This document shows positions 36,122 to 44,746 of a DNA stretch of 64,000 nt, piece by piece. Position 1 is the stretch's first letter. Each line of letters begins with the position of its first letter. A program made the position numbers and the translations under genes. Source of the stretch: Haloferax massiliensis (GTDB lineage: Archaea > Halobacteriota > Halobacteria > Halobacteriales > Haloferacaceae); NCBI RefSeq assembly GCF_001368915.1, contig NZ_CSTE01000002.1, forward strand, positions 162,248 through 226,247, read 5' to 3'. A model generated the notes under the pieces. It had not been told where the DNA came from, did not search any database, and saw only the letters and a list, made by a program, of their open reading frames with translations.

Positions 36122-36469
36122 ATGAGTTCGACAGAGTCCGCGACCGCGCCGACGAAGCCCGTGCGAATCGACACCGCCGAGGAGCTCGACGCCCTCGTGG
36201 CCGAACACGACCGCGTCCTCCTCGACATCTACACGAAGGGCTGTACGCTGTGTCAGAGCATCGAACCCGTCCTCGGCAACGTCTCGAAAGCCACCGACGT
36301 GGTCGTCGCGATGCTGAACCCGCAGACGGATATGTCGGTCGCGGAGCGGTACACGATTCGGAGCGTCCCGACGCTCCTCCTGTTCGAAGACGGCGAACTC
36401 GTCGACCGCCTCGCCGACGGCTTCCAAGGGGCGCAGGCGGTCGTCGACTTCGTCGAGAAAGAGCGGTAA
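36122..36469 (+). CDS. Thioredoxin-family protein
   Basis: 115 residues, a single thioredoxin fold. The active site is CTLC in YTKGCTLCQSIEP rather than the classical CGPC, and the cis-proline loop IRSVPTLLLF is intact, so redox or disulfide-exchange activity is likely but with altered potential. A TATA-like CATAATAAC about 30 bases upstream implies a leaderless mRNA. It is divergent from the ribosomal operon. Partners unknown. Confidence 0.9.
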   Translation: MSSTESATAPTKPVRIDTAEELDALVAEHDRVLLDIYTKGCTLCQSIEPVLGNVSKATDVVVAMLNPQTDMSVAERYTIRSVPTLLLFEDGELVDRLADGFQGAQAVVDFVEKER

Positions 36470-36528
36470 GGTCGGTCGCGTCGGTTCGGCCTCCGTGGGG
36501 GCGCTCTTTCGACCCCGCGGTGGCAGTC

Positions 36529-37029
36529 TCAGCGGTCGGTCGGTTCGTCGAGGCGGGTCGTACACCAGTGACAGAAGCCGAGATCAGCGTCGACCTCACG
36601 GCCGCACTCGGGGCACGTGACGGTGTCCGAATCGGGGTCGGCGACGGTCGCCGCCGAGGCGTCGGTGTCGGCGTCTTCGGCGGCGGAGCGGTCGGCCTGC
36701 GCCTGCGCTTCGGCGGCCTGTCGCAGGCCGAGGAAGAAGGCGTCGAGGACGCTCACGAAGCTCACCGCGAGGATGGGCACCAGTTCCGAGAGGACCGCGA
36801 CGAACTCCGACGGCGGTATCGCCTCCCCGACGGACAGCGGGTCGAACGCCTCCGGCGGAACGAACAGCGCGGACACCGCGAACGTGAGAAGCACCCAGAG
36901 AGCGGCCCGCCGCCAGCGTCGCAGATACAGATGCCCGAGCCCCGTGAGTATGAGGCCGAGTATCGCGGCGAGCCAGGGGCGGTGTTTCGTGAGTGCGGAC
37001 ATACGTGGATTGGGTTGGTTCTCGCTCAT
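36529..37029 (-). CDS. Membrane protein with C-terminal zinc ribbon
   Basis: 166 residues. Two to three hydrophobic segments (about residues 18-32, 40-58 and 76-97) with RRWRRAAL between the first two, a linker rich in Ala/Asp, then a zinc ribbon CPECGREVDADLGFCHWC at the C-terminus with two CxxC pairs. Similar TM plus zinc-ribbon proteins are common and uncharacterised in haloarchaea. The ATG at 37029 (MSENQPNPRM) is preferred over an upstream start that runs into Arg-rich non-coding sequence. Confidence 0.78.
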   Translation of the reverse strand: MSENQPNPRMSALTKHRPWLAAILGLILTGLGHLYLRRWRRAALWVLLTFAVSALFVPPEAFDPLSVGEAIPPSEFVAVLSELVPILAVSFVSVLDAFFLGLRQAAEAQAQADRSAAEDADTDASAATVADPDSDTVTCPECGREVDADLGFCHWCTTRLDEPTDR

Positions 37030-37187
37030 GAGAGTTCCGTTCGTGAGACGCGGCGAGCGAACGCGGTCGCACGTCCGCCTCTGACGCCGAGTGACCGAAC
37101 GCACATGGACACGTGAACCGACGTGGAGCGGACACATAAAGTGAGCCACGCGAACCGGCGCGGCGCTCCCGAAACAGTCTCAGCGAG

Positions 37188-38057
37188 TTATCGTCGCCCG
37201 GGCGAGTCGATGGTATCGCCGTCGCCCGCGCTCGGAACGACGAGCGCCGGAACCCCGACGTGGCGGACGATTCGCCCGGCAACGGTTCTCGCGGTGCGGT
37301 CCCCGCCGCCCTGAGCCTCATCGGCCCCGTCGACGCCGACGACGACCACATCGGCTCCCGTCCGTTCGACGTGCGCCAGCAGTTCGGCCGCGGGAACGCC
37401 GGTTCGGACGGTCCCACCGGACTCGACGGCGTCTCTCGCGGCCGCGGCAGCGACGGCGTTCACGCGGCCTCTCGCCTCGGTTTCGAGCGTCCGGCGCGTG
37501 TCGGGCGACGCCGTCTCGACGGCGCGCTCGTCGATGACCGCGAGCGGTTCGAGAACCCCGCGAGTCGCCGCGGCGATGCGGCGAGCGAACGTTGCGGCCG
37601 GCTCCGCCGAGGGCACGTCGTCGGCGAAGAGCGCAATCCGTCGGTACGTCGGTCGAGGCGACGCCGACGGGACCACGAGCGTCGGGACCGGCGGCGCGTC
37701 GAGGACGCGCTCGGCGACCGACCCGACGAGGAACCGACCGGGGCCGGACCGGCCGTGGCGACCGAGGACGACGGCCGGGCCGCCGACGACTGCCGAGGTC
37801 AGACGGACGCCCGCGAGGAGCGCCCGACGCGTGACCGCGCCGACGGCCTCCTCCGCTTCGACGGCGGCGCTGGCGGACGGCCCGGCGGTCTCGGTTTCAG
37901 TCGTCCCGGACGCGGCGGTGGACGGCACACCGGTCGCGGAGACGACGTGGAGCGGCGCATCGAGGACGCCGGCGAGAAACAGCGCGTGGGCCGCGGCGGT
38001 CGCCGCGGCGGCGCTTCCGTCCGTCGCGAGGACCACTCGCTCGGCGGTGACAGTCAT
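37188..38057 (-). CDS. UspA-type universal stress protein, two domains
   Basis: 289 residues containing two Usp domains in tandem. The first begins ERVVLATDGSAAAATAA and has GRHGRSGPGRFLVGSVAERVL, matching the ATP-binding G-x2-G-x9-G(S/T) pattern; the second (from ~residue 140) contains VVVVGVDGADEA and ends IVRHVGVPALVVP with a degenerate nucleotide loop. Tandem Usp proteins are frequent in haloarchaea and respond to varied stresses. It is transcribed leftward downstream of moaA on the opposite side; no operon partner. Confidence 0.87.
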   Translation of the reverse strand: MTVTAERVVLATDGSAAAATAAAHALFLAGVLDAPLHVVSATGVPSTAASGTTETETAGPSASAAVEAEEAVGAVTRRALLAGVRLTSAVVGGPAVVLGRHGRSGPGRFLVGSVAERVLDAPPVPTLVVPSASPRPTYRRIALFADDVPSAEPAATFARRIAAATRGVLEPLAVIDERAVETASPDTRRTLETEARGRVNAVAAAAARDAVESGGTVRTGVPAAELLAHVERTGADVVVVGVDGADEAQGGGDRTARTVAGRIVRHVGVPALVVPSAGDGDTIDSPGRR

Positions 38058-38111
38058 GCGCCCCGAGAGGTCGTCGGAGGAGAAAAGTTCGCGCGTCGGG
38101 GCGACCGACGC

Positions 38112-39074
38112 TCAGGCGCCGATGTACTCCTCGTTTATCGTCCAGCCGTCGTCGCCGTCGCGGACGAGGTACTCGCCGTAGTACGGGACGCGGTTGGCGA
38201 CGACCGCCTCGAACGTCTCGCGGATGTCCTCCCGGGTCATCTCGCCCATCGGGCGCAGGTCGTCGTTGCGGTTGAGACAGCCCTTCAGGTATCCCTCGTG
38301 CGTCACGCGCACGCGGTGGCAGTTGGCGCAGAACTCGGGGTTCTCGACGGGGTCGACGATTTCGACCATGCCCTTGCCGACGTAGTAGCGGCGGCGGTGG
38401 TGCATGTCGCGGACCTCCACCTCGTCGGCGAGGTCGGCCAGCCACCGGTGGACGCGCTCGATGTCGATGTTCCACTCCGGGCGGCCCGTCAGTTCGGGCA
38501 TGTACTGGATGAGTTGGAGCTGTAGCCCCTCGTTTTCGGCGACGTACTCGACCATCTCCTCGACGTGGCCGGCGGTCTTCGTGAACACGACCATGTTGAG
38601 CTTCACGGGCGTGAGGCCGGCGTCGACCGCGGCCTTGACGCCCTCCATCACCTTGTCGTACGCCCCGGACTTCGTGATTTGCGCGAACGCCTCGGGGTCG
38701 AGGGCGTCCTGCGAGACGTTCACGCGGTCGAGGCCGGCCGCGACGAGGTCCTCTGCGCGGTCGCCGAGGAACGTCCCGTTGGTGGTAAGCGAGGTCTCCA
38801 TCGAGTCCGGCGTCCGCCGGATAATCTCTTCGAGGTCCGCGCGGAGCATCGGCTCGCCGCCGGTGAATTTCACCTTCTCGACGCCGTACTCCTCGACGAC
38901 TTCGAGAAAGCGGACCACGTCGTCGGCGCTCATCTCCTCGTCGGAGGCGTCCATCGGCCCGCGGGTGTCGCCCAGTCCCTCGTTGTGGCAGTAGACGCAG
39001 TCGAAGTTACACCGGTCGGTCAGAGAGATTCGAACGCCAGTTACCTCGCGGTCGAAGTCGTCCACCAGCACCAT
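38112..39074 (-). CDS. moaA: GTP 3',8-cyclase MoaA
   Basis: 320 residues. Radical-SAM enzyme that converts GTP to 3',8-cyclo-GTP, the first step of molybdopterin cofactor synthesis. The N-terminal cluster CNFDCVYC (CxxxCxxC), GGEPMLR SAM motif, and C-terminal 4Fe-4S motif [19 protein letters not shown] are intact. The usual C-terminal GG-like tail is not present; archaeal forms end variably. It is divergent from the Mrp gene. Confidence 0.93.
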   Translation of the reverse strand: MVLVDDFDREVTGVRISLTDRCNFDCVYCHNEGLGDTRGPMDASDEEMSADDVVRFLEVVEEYGVEKVKFTGGEPMLRADLEEIIRRTPDSMETSLTTNGTFLGDRAEDLVAAGLDRVNVSQDALDPEAFAQITKSGAYDKVMEGVKAAVDAGLTPVKLNMVVFTKTAGHVEEMVEYVAENEGLQLQLIQYMPELTGRPEWNIDIERVHRWLADLADEVEVRDMHHRRRYYVGKGMVEIVDPVENPEFCANCHRVRVTHEGYLKGCLNRNDDLRPMGEMTREDIRETFEAVVANRVPYYGEYLVRDGDDGWTINEEYIGA

Positions 39075-39267
39075 ATACCGAATCCTGGGAGTGTACGTTG
39101 ATAAATTCGCTGTCGATGACCGGAACGGAGTAACTGGAACCCGTTACGTTCTCGGGGTCTCGAAGTCGGTGGCGGTGTGGGCGGCGATGCGGGTCGCCAC
39201 CTGCGACCGTCACCGCGCGACGAGACCTTACAAAACCCTTATCGGCCGCACCGCCGGAGTGACGGAC

Positions 39268-40308
39268 ATGGACGAAGCCGACGTACGCGACCGCTTGCGG
39301 TCGGTCGAGGACCCCGACCTCGGAGACGATATCGTCTCGCTCGGACTGGTGAACGCCGTCGAGGTGGACGGCGACACCGCCCGCATCTCGCTCGCGCTCG
39401 GTGCCCCGTACTCCCCGGCGGAGACGGACATCGGCCGTCGAATCCGCGAGGTCCTCGCCGAGGACGGGTTGGAGGCCGACCTCACCGCCAAGATTCCGAC
39501 CGACCGCGACCCCGACGAGGAGGTGCTCCCCGGCGTGAAGAACATCATCGCCGTCGCCTCCGGGAAAGGCGGCGTCGGGAAATCGACGGTCGCCGTGAAC
39601 CTCGCGGCGGGCCTCTCGAAGCTCGGCGCGCGCGTCGGTCTGTTCGACGCCGACATCTACGGACCGAACGTCCCGCGCATGGTCGCCGCCGAGGAAGCGC
39701 CGCAGGCGACCCAAGACCAGACCATCGTCCCGCCAGAGAAGTACGGGATGAAGCTCATGTCGATGGCCTTCCTCGTCGGCGACGACGACCCGGTCATCTG
39801 GCGCGGCCCGATGGTCCACCAACTGCTCACGCAACTCGTTGAGGACGTGGAGTGGGGCAGTCTCGACTACCTCGTCCTCGACCTGCCGCCGGGCACCGGT
39901 GACACACAACTGTCTATCCTCCAGACGCTCCCGCTCACGGGCGCGGTCATCGTCACGACCCCGCAGAACGTCGCCCTCGACGACGCCAACAAGGGGCTTC
40001 GGATGTTCGGCAAGCACGACACGAACGTCCTCGGCATCGTCGAGAACATGAGCACGTTCCGGTGTCCCGACTGCGGCAACCGCCACGACATCTTCGGCGC
40101 GGGCGGCGGCCGCGAGTTCGCCGCGTCGAACGACCTGCCGTTCCTCGGGGCGCTCCCGCTCGACCCGGCCGTCCGCGAGGGCGGCGACGGCGGCAAGCCC
40201 ATCGTCCTCGAAGACGACGACGAGACGGCCGACGCGTTCCGCGTGATGACCGAGAACATCGCCGACATGGTCGGCGTCGTCCAGCGGCGGACCGTCAGCG
40301 AGCGATGA
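39268..40308 (+). CDS. mrp: Mrp/NBP35-type Fe-S cluster carrier ATPase
   Basis: 346 residues. N-terminal MIP18/DUF59 domain (residues ~1-80: VEDPDLGDDIVSLGLV) fused to a deviant-P-loop ATPase with GKGGVGKST (98-106), DADIYGPNVPRM and LDLPPGTGD. A CPDC motif around residue 267 (FRCPDCGNR) provides the bridging cluster ligands. It transfers Fe-S clusters to apoproteins. A GGAG ribosome-binding site precedes the ATG. The 3' end overlaps the following small gene by 4 bases, so the two are coupled. Confidence 0.94.
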   Translation: MDEADVRDRLRSVEDPDLGDDIVSLGLVNAVEVDGDTARISLALGAPYSPAETDIGRRIREVLAEDGLEADLTAKIPTDRDPDEEVLPGVKNIIAVASGKGGVGKSTVAVNLAAGLSKLGARVGLFDADIYGPNVPRMVAAEEAPQATQDQTIVPPEKYGMKLMSMAFLVGDDDPVIWRGPMVHQLLTQLVEDVEWGSLDYLVLDLPPGTGDTQLSILQTLPLTGAVIVTTPQNVALDDANKGLRMFGKHDTNVLGIVENMSTFRCPDCGNRHDIFGAGGGREFAASNDLPFLGALPLDPAVREGGDGGKPIVLEDDDETADAFRVMTENIADMVGVVQRRTVSER

Positions 40309-40604
40309 GCGACGACGGCCGACTGGACGGTGACGCCGACGTGAACGGCGACGCCGACGAAGTCGACTGGGAGATGGCTCCGGACTCGGACGCCGATTTC
40401 CCCGCGGACCCCGAGCGCGTCGCGTTCCTCCGCGACATCGCCGACGACATCTACGGCGAGTCCTCCGAGAGCCGACAGGTGTCGGCCATCCTCTACCGCG
40501 TCAGCGACCTCTACGACCCCGACGGCGACACCTCGCCCGAGGAGATATACCTGAACGTCCGTCACATCATGGACATCAAGGCCCAGGGCGGCATCGACCG
40601 CTGA
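40305..40604 (+). CDS. Small acidic protein coupled to Mrp
   Basis: 99 residues with ATGA overlap to mrp. The first ~35 residues are very acidic and probably disordered; residues 38-95 form a helical domain (AFLRDIADDIYGESSESRQVSAIL, then PEEIYLNVRHIMDIKA). No cysteine, so not itself an Fe-S protein. Coupling to mrp suggests a partner in cluster delivery, but this is inference; the domain is not one I can name. Confidence 0.72.
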   Translation: MSDDGRLDGDADVNGDADEVDWEMAPDSDADFPADPERVAFLRDIADDIYGESSESRQVSAILYRVSDLYDPDGDTSPEEIYLNVRHIMDIKAQGGIDR

Positions 40605-40860
40605 AGCGTTCGAAACCACGTCTCCCAAGCCCCCGACGGGCGTCCGCCCCCGGACGTTCACTTCCGCTTTCTTCGAGTCCGTGATTCGACCGCCAGCGTC
40701 GCCGCCGGCGACTCATCCGCCCGGTCGCCTCGTGTTCACTTTCACCGCGGACTGGAGGTCGGACGAACTGAGAACCTGCGCCGACCGGGCGGGTTTTGGT
40801 TCCGGAGCCGAATTCGAGGGTGTGGACGCACACCAACGCCAGTTCCGGAACCCCTTCTCG

Positions 40861-41457
40861 ATGGACACCGATTGCACGAACTGCTCGGCGCTCTGCGAGA
40901 CGCGCGAGCGGGTCGTCCACGGCTACGGCGACGTGGGCGCGGAGTTCCTGTTCGTCGGCGAGGCTCCGACCGCGGCCGCGGAGCGGGCGGGCGTTCCCTT
41001 CACCGGCGACGAGGCCGGCCAGCGCGTCCAGCGCGTCCTCGGCGACCTCGGGTTCGTTCGCTCCGACCCGGACGCCGACGAGCCGGACGTACAGAACGTC
41101 TTTTTCACGTACCTCACGCGCTGTCGACACCCCGACCGCGGGCCGACCGACGACGAAGTGGCGACCTGCGAGCCCTACCTGAACGCGGAGATTCGGATGA
41201 TAAACCCGCACATCATCGTCCCCGTCGGACAGGCCGCACTGGAGGCGCTCGCCTTCGATTACACCACGCGCGCGGCCGACAGTTTCGACGTCGACGCGGA
41301 GCACGCGACGACCATCCGCGGCCGCGGCTTCGAACTCGTCCCGATGAAGGAGCCGGAGCGCCTGACCGACGCCGACGCCGAGGCATTCGTCGAACACGTC
41401 CGCGAGTCCGTGTTCGCCCGGGACTACCGGCAGACGAAGGGGCGGCAGAGTCGCTGA
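40861..41457 (+). CDS. Uracil-DNA glycosylase superfamily protein (family 4/5-like)
   Basis: 198 residues from ATG at 40861. The N-terminus DCTNCSALCETR supplies Fe-S cysteines (C4, C7, C12) as in 4Fe-4S UDGs, followed by EFLFVGEAPTAAAE, the GEAP motif 1, and PFTGDEAGQRVQRVL. Later TYLTRCRHPDRGPTDDE and IIVPVGQAALEAL also fit. The usual C-terminal HP(S/A) leucine-loop motif is replaced by ELVPMKEPERL, so glycosylase activity may be altered or lost. An in-frame extension upstream to 40681 exists but has no family similarity. Confidence 0.8.
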   Translation: MDTDCTNCSALCETRERVVHGYGDVGAEFLFVGEAPTAAAERAGVPFTGDEAGQRVQRVLGDLGFVRSDPDADEPDVQNVFFTYLTRCRHPDRGPTDDEVATCEPYLNAEIRMINPHIIVPVGQAALEALAFDYTTRAADSFDVDAEHATTIRGRGFELVPMKEPERLTDADAEAFVEHVRESVFARDYRQTKGRQSR

Positions 41458-41538
41458 GGCGGCCCGCCGGGTTCGAGGCGTCCGCGACTGCGCCCCGCAA
41501 GCGGCGGGTTCAAGGGTTCCCCGGCGCGAGGGGAGGGT

Positions 41539-42294
41539 ATGACGGTCATCGCCGTACTCGCCGAACCGCCGCGGCCGGGACTGGTGCTTTCGGAACTCGC
41601 TGAGACGAGTCCGCTCTCCGAGTCCGAAGCCGCGGAGCTCTACGCCGCGATGCTCAAAGACGTCTGTATCGCCGTCGAGCGGTCGGGCGGCGACCTCCTC
41701 GTCAACTACCGCGCCGAGGACGACATCCCCGACGAGTTCGCCGGGGACCACGACTCGGAGGCCGAGGTTCGGAGCGTCGTCGCCGACGCCCTCGGCGGCA
41801 CCGACGACGCGCGGTTCGAGCCGCAGGTCGGCTCGACGTTCTCCGCCCGAGCGGGCAACACCGTCTCGCACCTCCTCACCGAAGAGGAAGTTCACTCGGT
41901 CGCCGTCGTCCGCCCGGTCGCGCCGCTTCTCGGCCGCACCCATATCGACAGCGCGGCGATGAAGCTCCGGAGCACGCCGGTCGTCCTCGGTCCCTCGACG
42001 GAAGGTCGGGTCTACTTCTCGGGCTTCCTCGACCCAATCGACTTCACCGACGCCTACGCGGAGCCGGAAGTCGAGACGCTCGCCGAGGCGGCCGACGACG
42101 CGGGCCACGGCCTCGACTACGTCCCGATGTTGCCCGTCCTCGAAACGGGCGCGGACCTCGCCACGGTCGTCCCGATGCTCCGCTCGCGGGTCGAATCCGA
42201 GCGGCTCGTCCCCGAGCACACGACGACGTTCGTCTTCGAGAAGGGGCTTCGGGTCGAATCGACCGACGGCGTGTTGGAACTCGTCCGCGACTGA
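41539..42294 (+). CDS. Conserved hypothetical protein, possible nucleotidyl/glycosyltransferase-like (DUF2064-like)
   Basis: 251 residues, acidic, no membrane segment. The N-terminal TVIAVLAEPPRPGLVLSEL and the middle VAVVRPVAPLLGRTHIDSAAMKL loosely resemble DUF2064/GT-A-like proteins, in which a Rossmann half binds a nucleotide, but a clear DxD is not seen, so the assignment is weak. The C-terminal third (VPMLPVLETGADLATVVPMLRSR) fits that family better. The ATG is preceded by a GAGGGG element. It is followed 46 bases later by tRNA-Ser. Confidence 0.6.
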   Translation: MTVIAVLAEPPRPGLVLSELAETSPLSESEAAELYAAMLKDVCIAVERSGGDLLVNYRAEDDIPDEFAGDHDSEAEVRSVVADALGGTDDARFEPQVGSTFSARAGNTVSHLLTEEEVHSVAVVRPVAPLLGRTHIDSAAMKLRSTPVVLGPSTEGRVYFSGFLDPIDFTDAYAEPEVETLAEAADDAGHGLDYVPMLPVLETGADLATVVPMLRSRVESERLVPEHTTTFVFEKGLRVESTDGVLELVRD

Positions 42295-42340
42295 GCGAAG
42301 CGACAACACTTAGGTGTCCGACTCAAAATTCCCGTGTGAA

Positions 42341-42424
42341 GGTGGGATGGCGGAGTGGCCTAACGCGCCTGCCTTGAAAGCAGGTTTCCTCACGGAATCC
42401 TGGGTTCAAATCCCAGTCCCACCG
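42341..42424 (+). tRNA. tRNA-Ser (anticodon TGA)
   Basis: An 84-base class II tRNA. Acceptor GGTGGGA/TCCCACC, anticodon stem CCTGC/GCAGG with loop CTTGAAA giving TGA, a variable arm, T-arm TGGGTTCAAATCCCA and discriminator G. No full CCA is encoded. Its 3' end is duplicated downstream (see repeat), which marks it as a past integration target. Confidence 0.95.
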
Positions 42425-42574
42425 CATTCTCAGAGAACCGAGACGCGCAGGTTTAGCTGCGCGTCTCCGGTGAACGCGTGACGCGGAGACGGACTGTGAT
42501 TTGAACGAGACGAGTCGCAGCCCGAGCGGGGCGAGGGACCGTCTCGGCGTTGTTCAAATCCCAGTCCCACCGCA
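42404..42574 (+). repeat. 23-bp direct repeat of the tRNA-Ser 3' end (putative attL/attR scar)
   Basis: The segment GTTCAAATCCCAGTCCCACC plus GCA at 42404-42426 (T-loop, T-stem and acceptor strand of tRNA-Ser) recurs exactly at 42552-42574. Only 125 bases lie between the copies, with no coding potential. This is the classical signature left by an integrase acting on a tRNA gene; the element itself has been reduced to a scar, or the intervening DNA is a minimal remnant. Confidence 0.85.
42440..42467 (+). terminator. Strong hairpin after tRNA-Ser
   Basis: An 11-bp perfect inverted repeat, GAGACGCGCAG / CTGCGCGTCTC, with a 6-base GTTTAG loop, begins 15 bases past the tRNA. No T-run follows, so it may be a processing or recombination structure within the scar rather than a terminator. 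The remaining bases to 42629 hold the second att copy and nothing else recognised. Confidence 0.45.
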
Positions 42575-42629
42575 CTTACTACGCGACACCAACGACCCCA
42601 CAAAAAGCGACTAACAGCCCCCGACCAAC

Positions 42630-43361
42630 TCAGAACTGATACGCCATCATCACCTCGTCGATGTGTTCGTCGCCGATGGTGTAGTGGTCTCTGCGAATCG
42701 CCTCGGTCTCCCAGCCGTGGTCGCCGAGGAACTCCAGCGCGCGGTCGTTCGTCATCGGAACGCTGTTGTACACCTTCCGGAAGCCGTTGGCCTCGGCCCA
42801 GTCGAGGCCGCGACGAAGCAGGAGGCTCCCGATGCCCGACCCGCGGTAGTCCTCCTTGACGCCGACGGTCTGCTGGGCGGTCTCGCGGATGCGCGACACC
42901 TGCGGGAGGTCGAGATGCGTCCAGCCGACGACCTCCTCGCCGATGGTGGCGACGAAGAACACGCGGGACTCGACGCGGTTGTGGCGCGTGACCGCCTCGT
43001 CGTAGAGGAGCTGTTCGGCGATGGTCTCGGCGACGACGTACGTCTCCTCGGAGGTCACGTCGCGAATCGCGTCGATGAGGCCCTCGAAGTCGCGCTGGCG
43101 GCCCGGCCGGATGGTGACGACGCCGGCGTCGGTCTCGTGTTCCTCGATAGCGCCCACGTCGAGCGCCAACTGGAGCGTGCCGCCGTCTTCTTCGAGATAG
43201 CCGCGGGACTTCAGCCGGTCGAGTTCGCTCCGGAACTCGTCGGAGGGAACGGGCGCGACGTCGAGGAGGACGTTTCGCTTGGCGGTGCCGTGCCGCTCGA
43301 CGTACTCGTAAATCAGCTTGCTGGCCTCGGATTCGAACGTCGGGCGCTCGGTCGCTCGCAT
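42630..43361 (-). CDS. GNAT acetyltransferase with N-terminal wHTH-like region
   Basis: 243 residues. Residues 1-75 (FESEASKLIYEYVERHGTA, then RSELDRLKSRGYLEEDGG) resemble a winged-helix fold; residues ~88-243 are a GNAT domain with TIRPGRQRDFEGLIDAIRDV and the acetyl-CoA loop QTVGVKEDYRGSGIGSLLLRR. Such fusions in haloarchaea are suspected protein acetyltransferases or regulators; the substrate is unknown. The ATG at 43361 follows a GGAGTC ribosome-binding site, and upstream in-frame codons are rejected as non-conserved. Confidence 0.82.
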   Translation of the reverse strand: MRATERPTFESEASKLIYEYVERHGTAKRNVLLDVAPVPSDEFRSELDRLKSRGYLEEDGGTLQLALDVGAIEEHETDAGVVTIRPGRQRDFEGLIDAIRDVTSEETYVVAETIAEQLLYDEAVTRHNRVESRVFFVATIGEEVVGWTHLDLPQVSRIRETAQQTVGVKEDYRGSGIGSLLLRRGLDWAEANGFRKVYNSVPMTNDRALEFLGDHGWETEAIRRDHYTIGDEHIDEVMMAYQF

Positions 43362-43507
43362 GACTCCAAGAACGATAGTGTGCCACGCGTATATTTCTTG
43401 TTCATGGATAGCAAACAGCATAGTCGGCGCGGCTCGGCAGCGGCGTCCCGCATGACAGATATCAACAGATGCGTAACGGCTTTGAATCGGCCTGCCAACA
43501 CTCGGGT

Positions 43508-43828
43508 ATGGATTGGCCACACGACCCGGACGGCGAAGAGGGGAGCGAAGGCGGACGCAAGTACGGCCAGGCGGTCATCGCGAAGAAGATCGACGAGGAC
43601 GAGGACTTCCCGCTGAACAAAGCGGCGTTCGTCGAGGAGTTCGGCGACCACCCCATCCGACTCGACTACGAGCGCGTCGTCTCGCTTTCGGACATCTTCG
43701 AGCACGTCGAAGGCGAGGAGTTCGGCGACTTCGTCGAGCTCCACAAGGCCGTCGGCAAGGCGATGCGCGAGAACGGCTTTTGGTTCTACGAGGGCGCGGA
43801 GCAGTTCGTCACCGGCAAGAAGGCGTAA
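43508..43828 (+). CDS. Conserved small haloarchaeal protein (DUF5785-like)
   Basis: 106 residues starting MDWPHDPDGEEGSEGGRKYG, a strongly conserved haloarchaeal N-terminus that I associate tentatively with DUF5785. The rest is mixed alpha/beta: FPLNKAAFVEEFGDHPIRL and ENGFWFYEGAEQFVTG. No cysteine or membrane segment. The ATG follows a TAACGGCTTTGAA promoter-like stretch at about 35 bases. It converges on udk. Function unknown. Confidence 0.78.
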   Translation: MDWPHDPDGEEGSEGGRKYGQAVIAKKIDEDEDFPLNKAAFVEEFGDHPIRLDYERVVSLSDIFEHVEGEEFGDFVELHKAVGKAMRENGFWFYEGAEQFVTGKKA

Positions 43829-43864
43829 TCTTCGCGGCCCGGACTTTCGACCCGCGACGGCGAG

Positions 43865-44560
43865 TTAGTTGCCGGACCCGCGGAACGAGGTCCGCTCTTT
43901 GACCTCCCGTTCGATAGCGTCGCGCTCCCACGTGCGCGTCTCGTCGCCCTCCACTTCGGCTTGGACCTTCTCTTCGAGCAGCGTGACCGCGACGCTGTTG
44001 GCTCCCTCGGGGATGATGAGGTCCGCGTGCTTCTTCGTCGGCTCGATGAACTGCTCGTGCATCGGCTTGACCGTCGAGAGGTACTGGTCGATGACGCCCT
44101 GCAGGTCGCGCCCGCGGTCGATGGCGTCGCGTTGGATGCGCCGGAGGATGCGCACGTCGGCGTCGGTCTCCACGTAGAGCCGGAGGTCGAGCATCTCGTT
44201 TACGTCCTCGTCGTAGAGCGCGAGAATCCCTTCGAGGATGATGACGTCGGTCGGCTCGACGGTCTCCCGCTCGGGCTTCCGGTTGTGAATCTCGAAGTCG
44301 TACTGGGGCATTTCGACCGCTCTTCCCTCCAACAGCTCCGAGAGCTGTTCGTACAGCAGGTCCCACTCGAACGCCGAGGGGTGGTCGTAGTTCAACTGCT
44401 CGCGTTCCGCCATTTCGAGATGGCTCCGGTCTTTGTAGTAGTTGTCAATCGGAATCCGCGTCACGGACTCGCCGACGTTCTCCGTGATGAGTCGGGCCAC
44501 GGTGGTCTTTCCGGCACCGCTCCCCCCCGCGATACCGATGACGAACGACGGGATAGTCAT
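43865..44560 (-). CDS. udk: Uridine kinase
   Basis: 231 residues. Phosphorylates uridine and cytidine in pyrimidine salvage. P-loop GIAGGSGAGKTT (9-20), IPIDNYYKDRSHL, FEWDLL, ILEGILALYDE with the catalytic Asp/Glu, and the LID segment RRIQRDAIDRGRD are all in place. Haloarchaeal form carries a slightly longer C-terminus. The ATG at 44560 begins MTIPSFVIGIAGG. Confidence 0.95.
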   Translation of the reverse strand: MTIPSFVIGIAGGSGAGKTTVARLITENVGESVTRIPIDNYYKDRSHLEMAEREQLNYDHPSAFEWDLLYEQLSELLEGRAVEMPQYDFEIHNRKPERETVEPTDVIILEGILALYDEDVNEMLDLRLYVETDADVRILRRIQRDAIDRGRDLQGVIDQYLSTVKPMHEQFIEPTKKHADLIIPEGANSVAVTLLEEKVQAEVEGDETRTWERDAIEREVKERTSFRGSGN

Positions 44561-44714
44561 TGTCCCAAAGACGCCCGCGAACGGGTTTGAACGCAGCGGT
44601 TCGCCGGCTTCACCGCCTTGGTACTTAAAGGAGGATGTGTGGTAGTTTCACGCAACCGATTCTCGCACCGCCGTCGGTCGCAATTATCATGGCTTTTCAA
44701 ACGCAGGGAGTAAG

Positions 44715-44722
44715 GCTTATAA
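44715..44722 (+). promoter_or_regulatory. TATA element of the solute-binding protein gene
   Basis: CTTATAAG centred ~28 bases before the ATG is a near-consensus archaeal TATA box. Initiation would fall at or within 2-3 bases of the ATG, so the mRNA is leaderless. It is among the strongest TATA matches in the window, in keeping with high expression of binding proteins. Confidence 0.7.
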
Positions 44723-44746
44723 GTAGTAGTTGCTATTGCCTTTCAC

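Noticed and set aside
40681-40860. 60-codon N-terminal extension of the UDG-like protein
   Set aside because: No family similarity and Pro/Arg-rich composition; the ATG at 40861 precedes the Fe-S cysteine motif directly.
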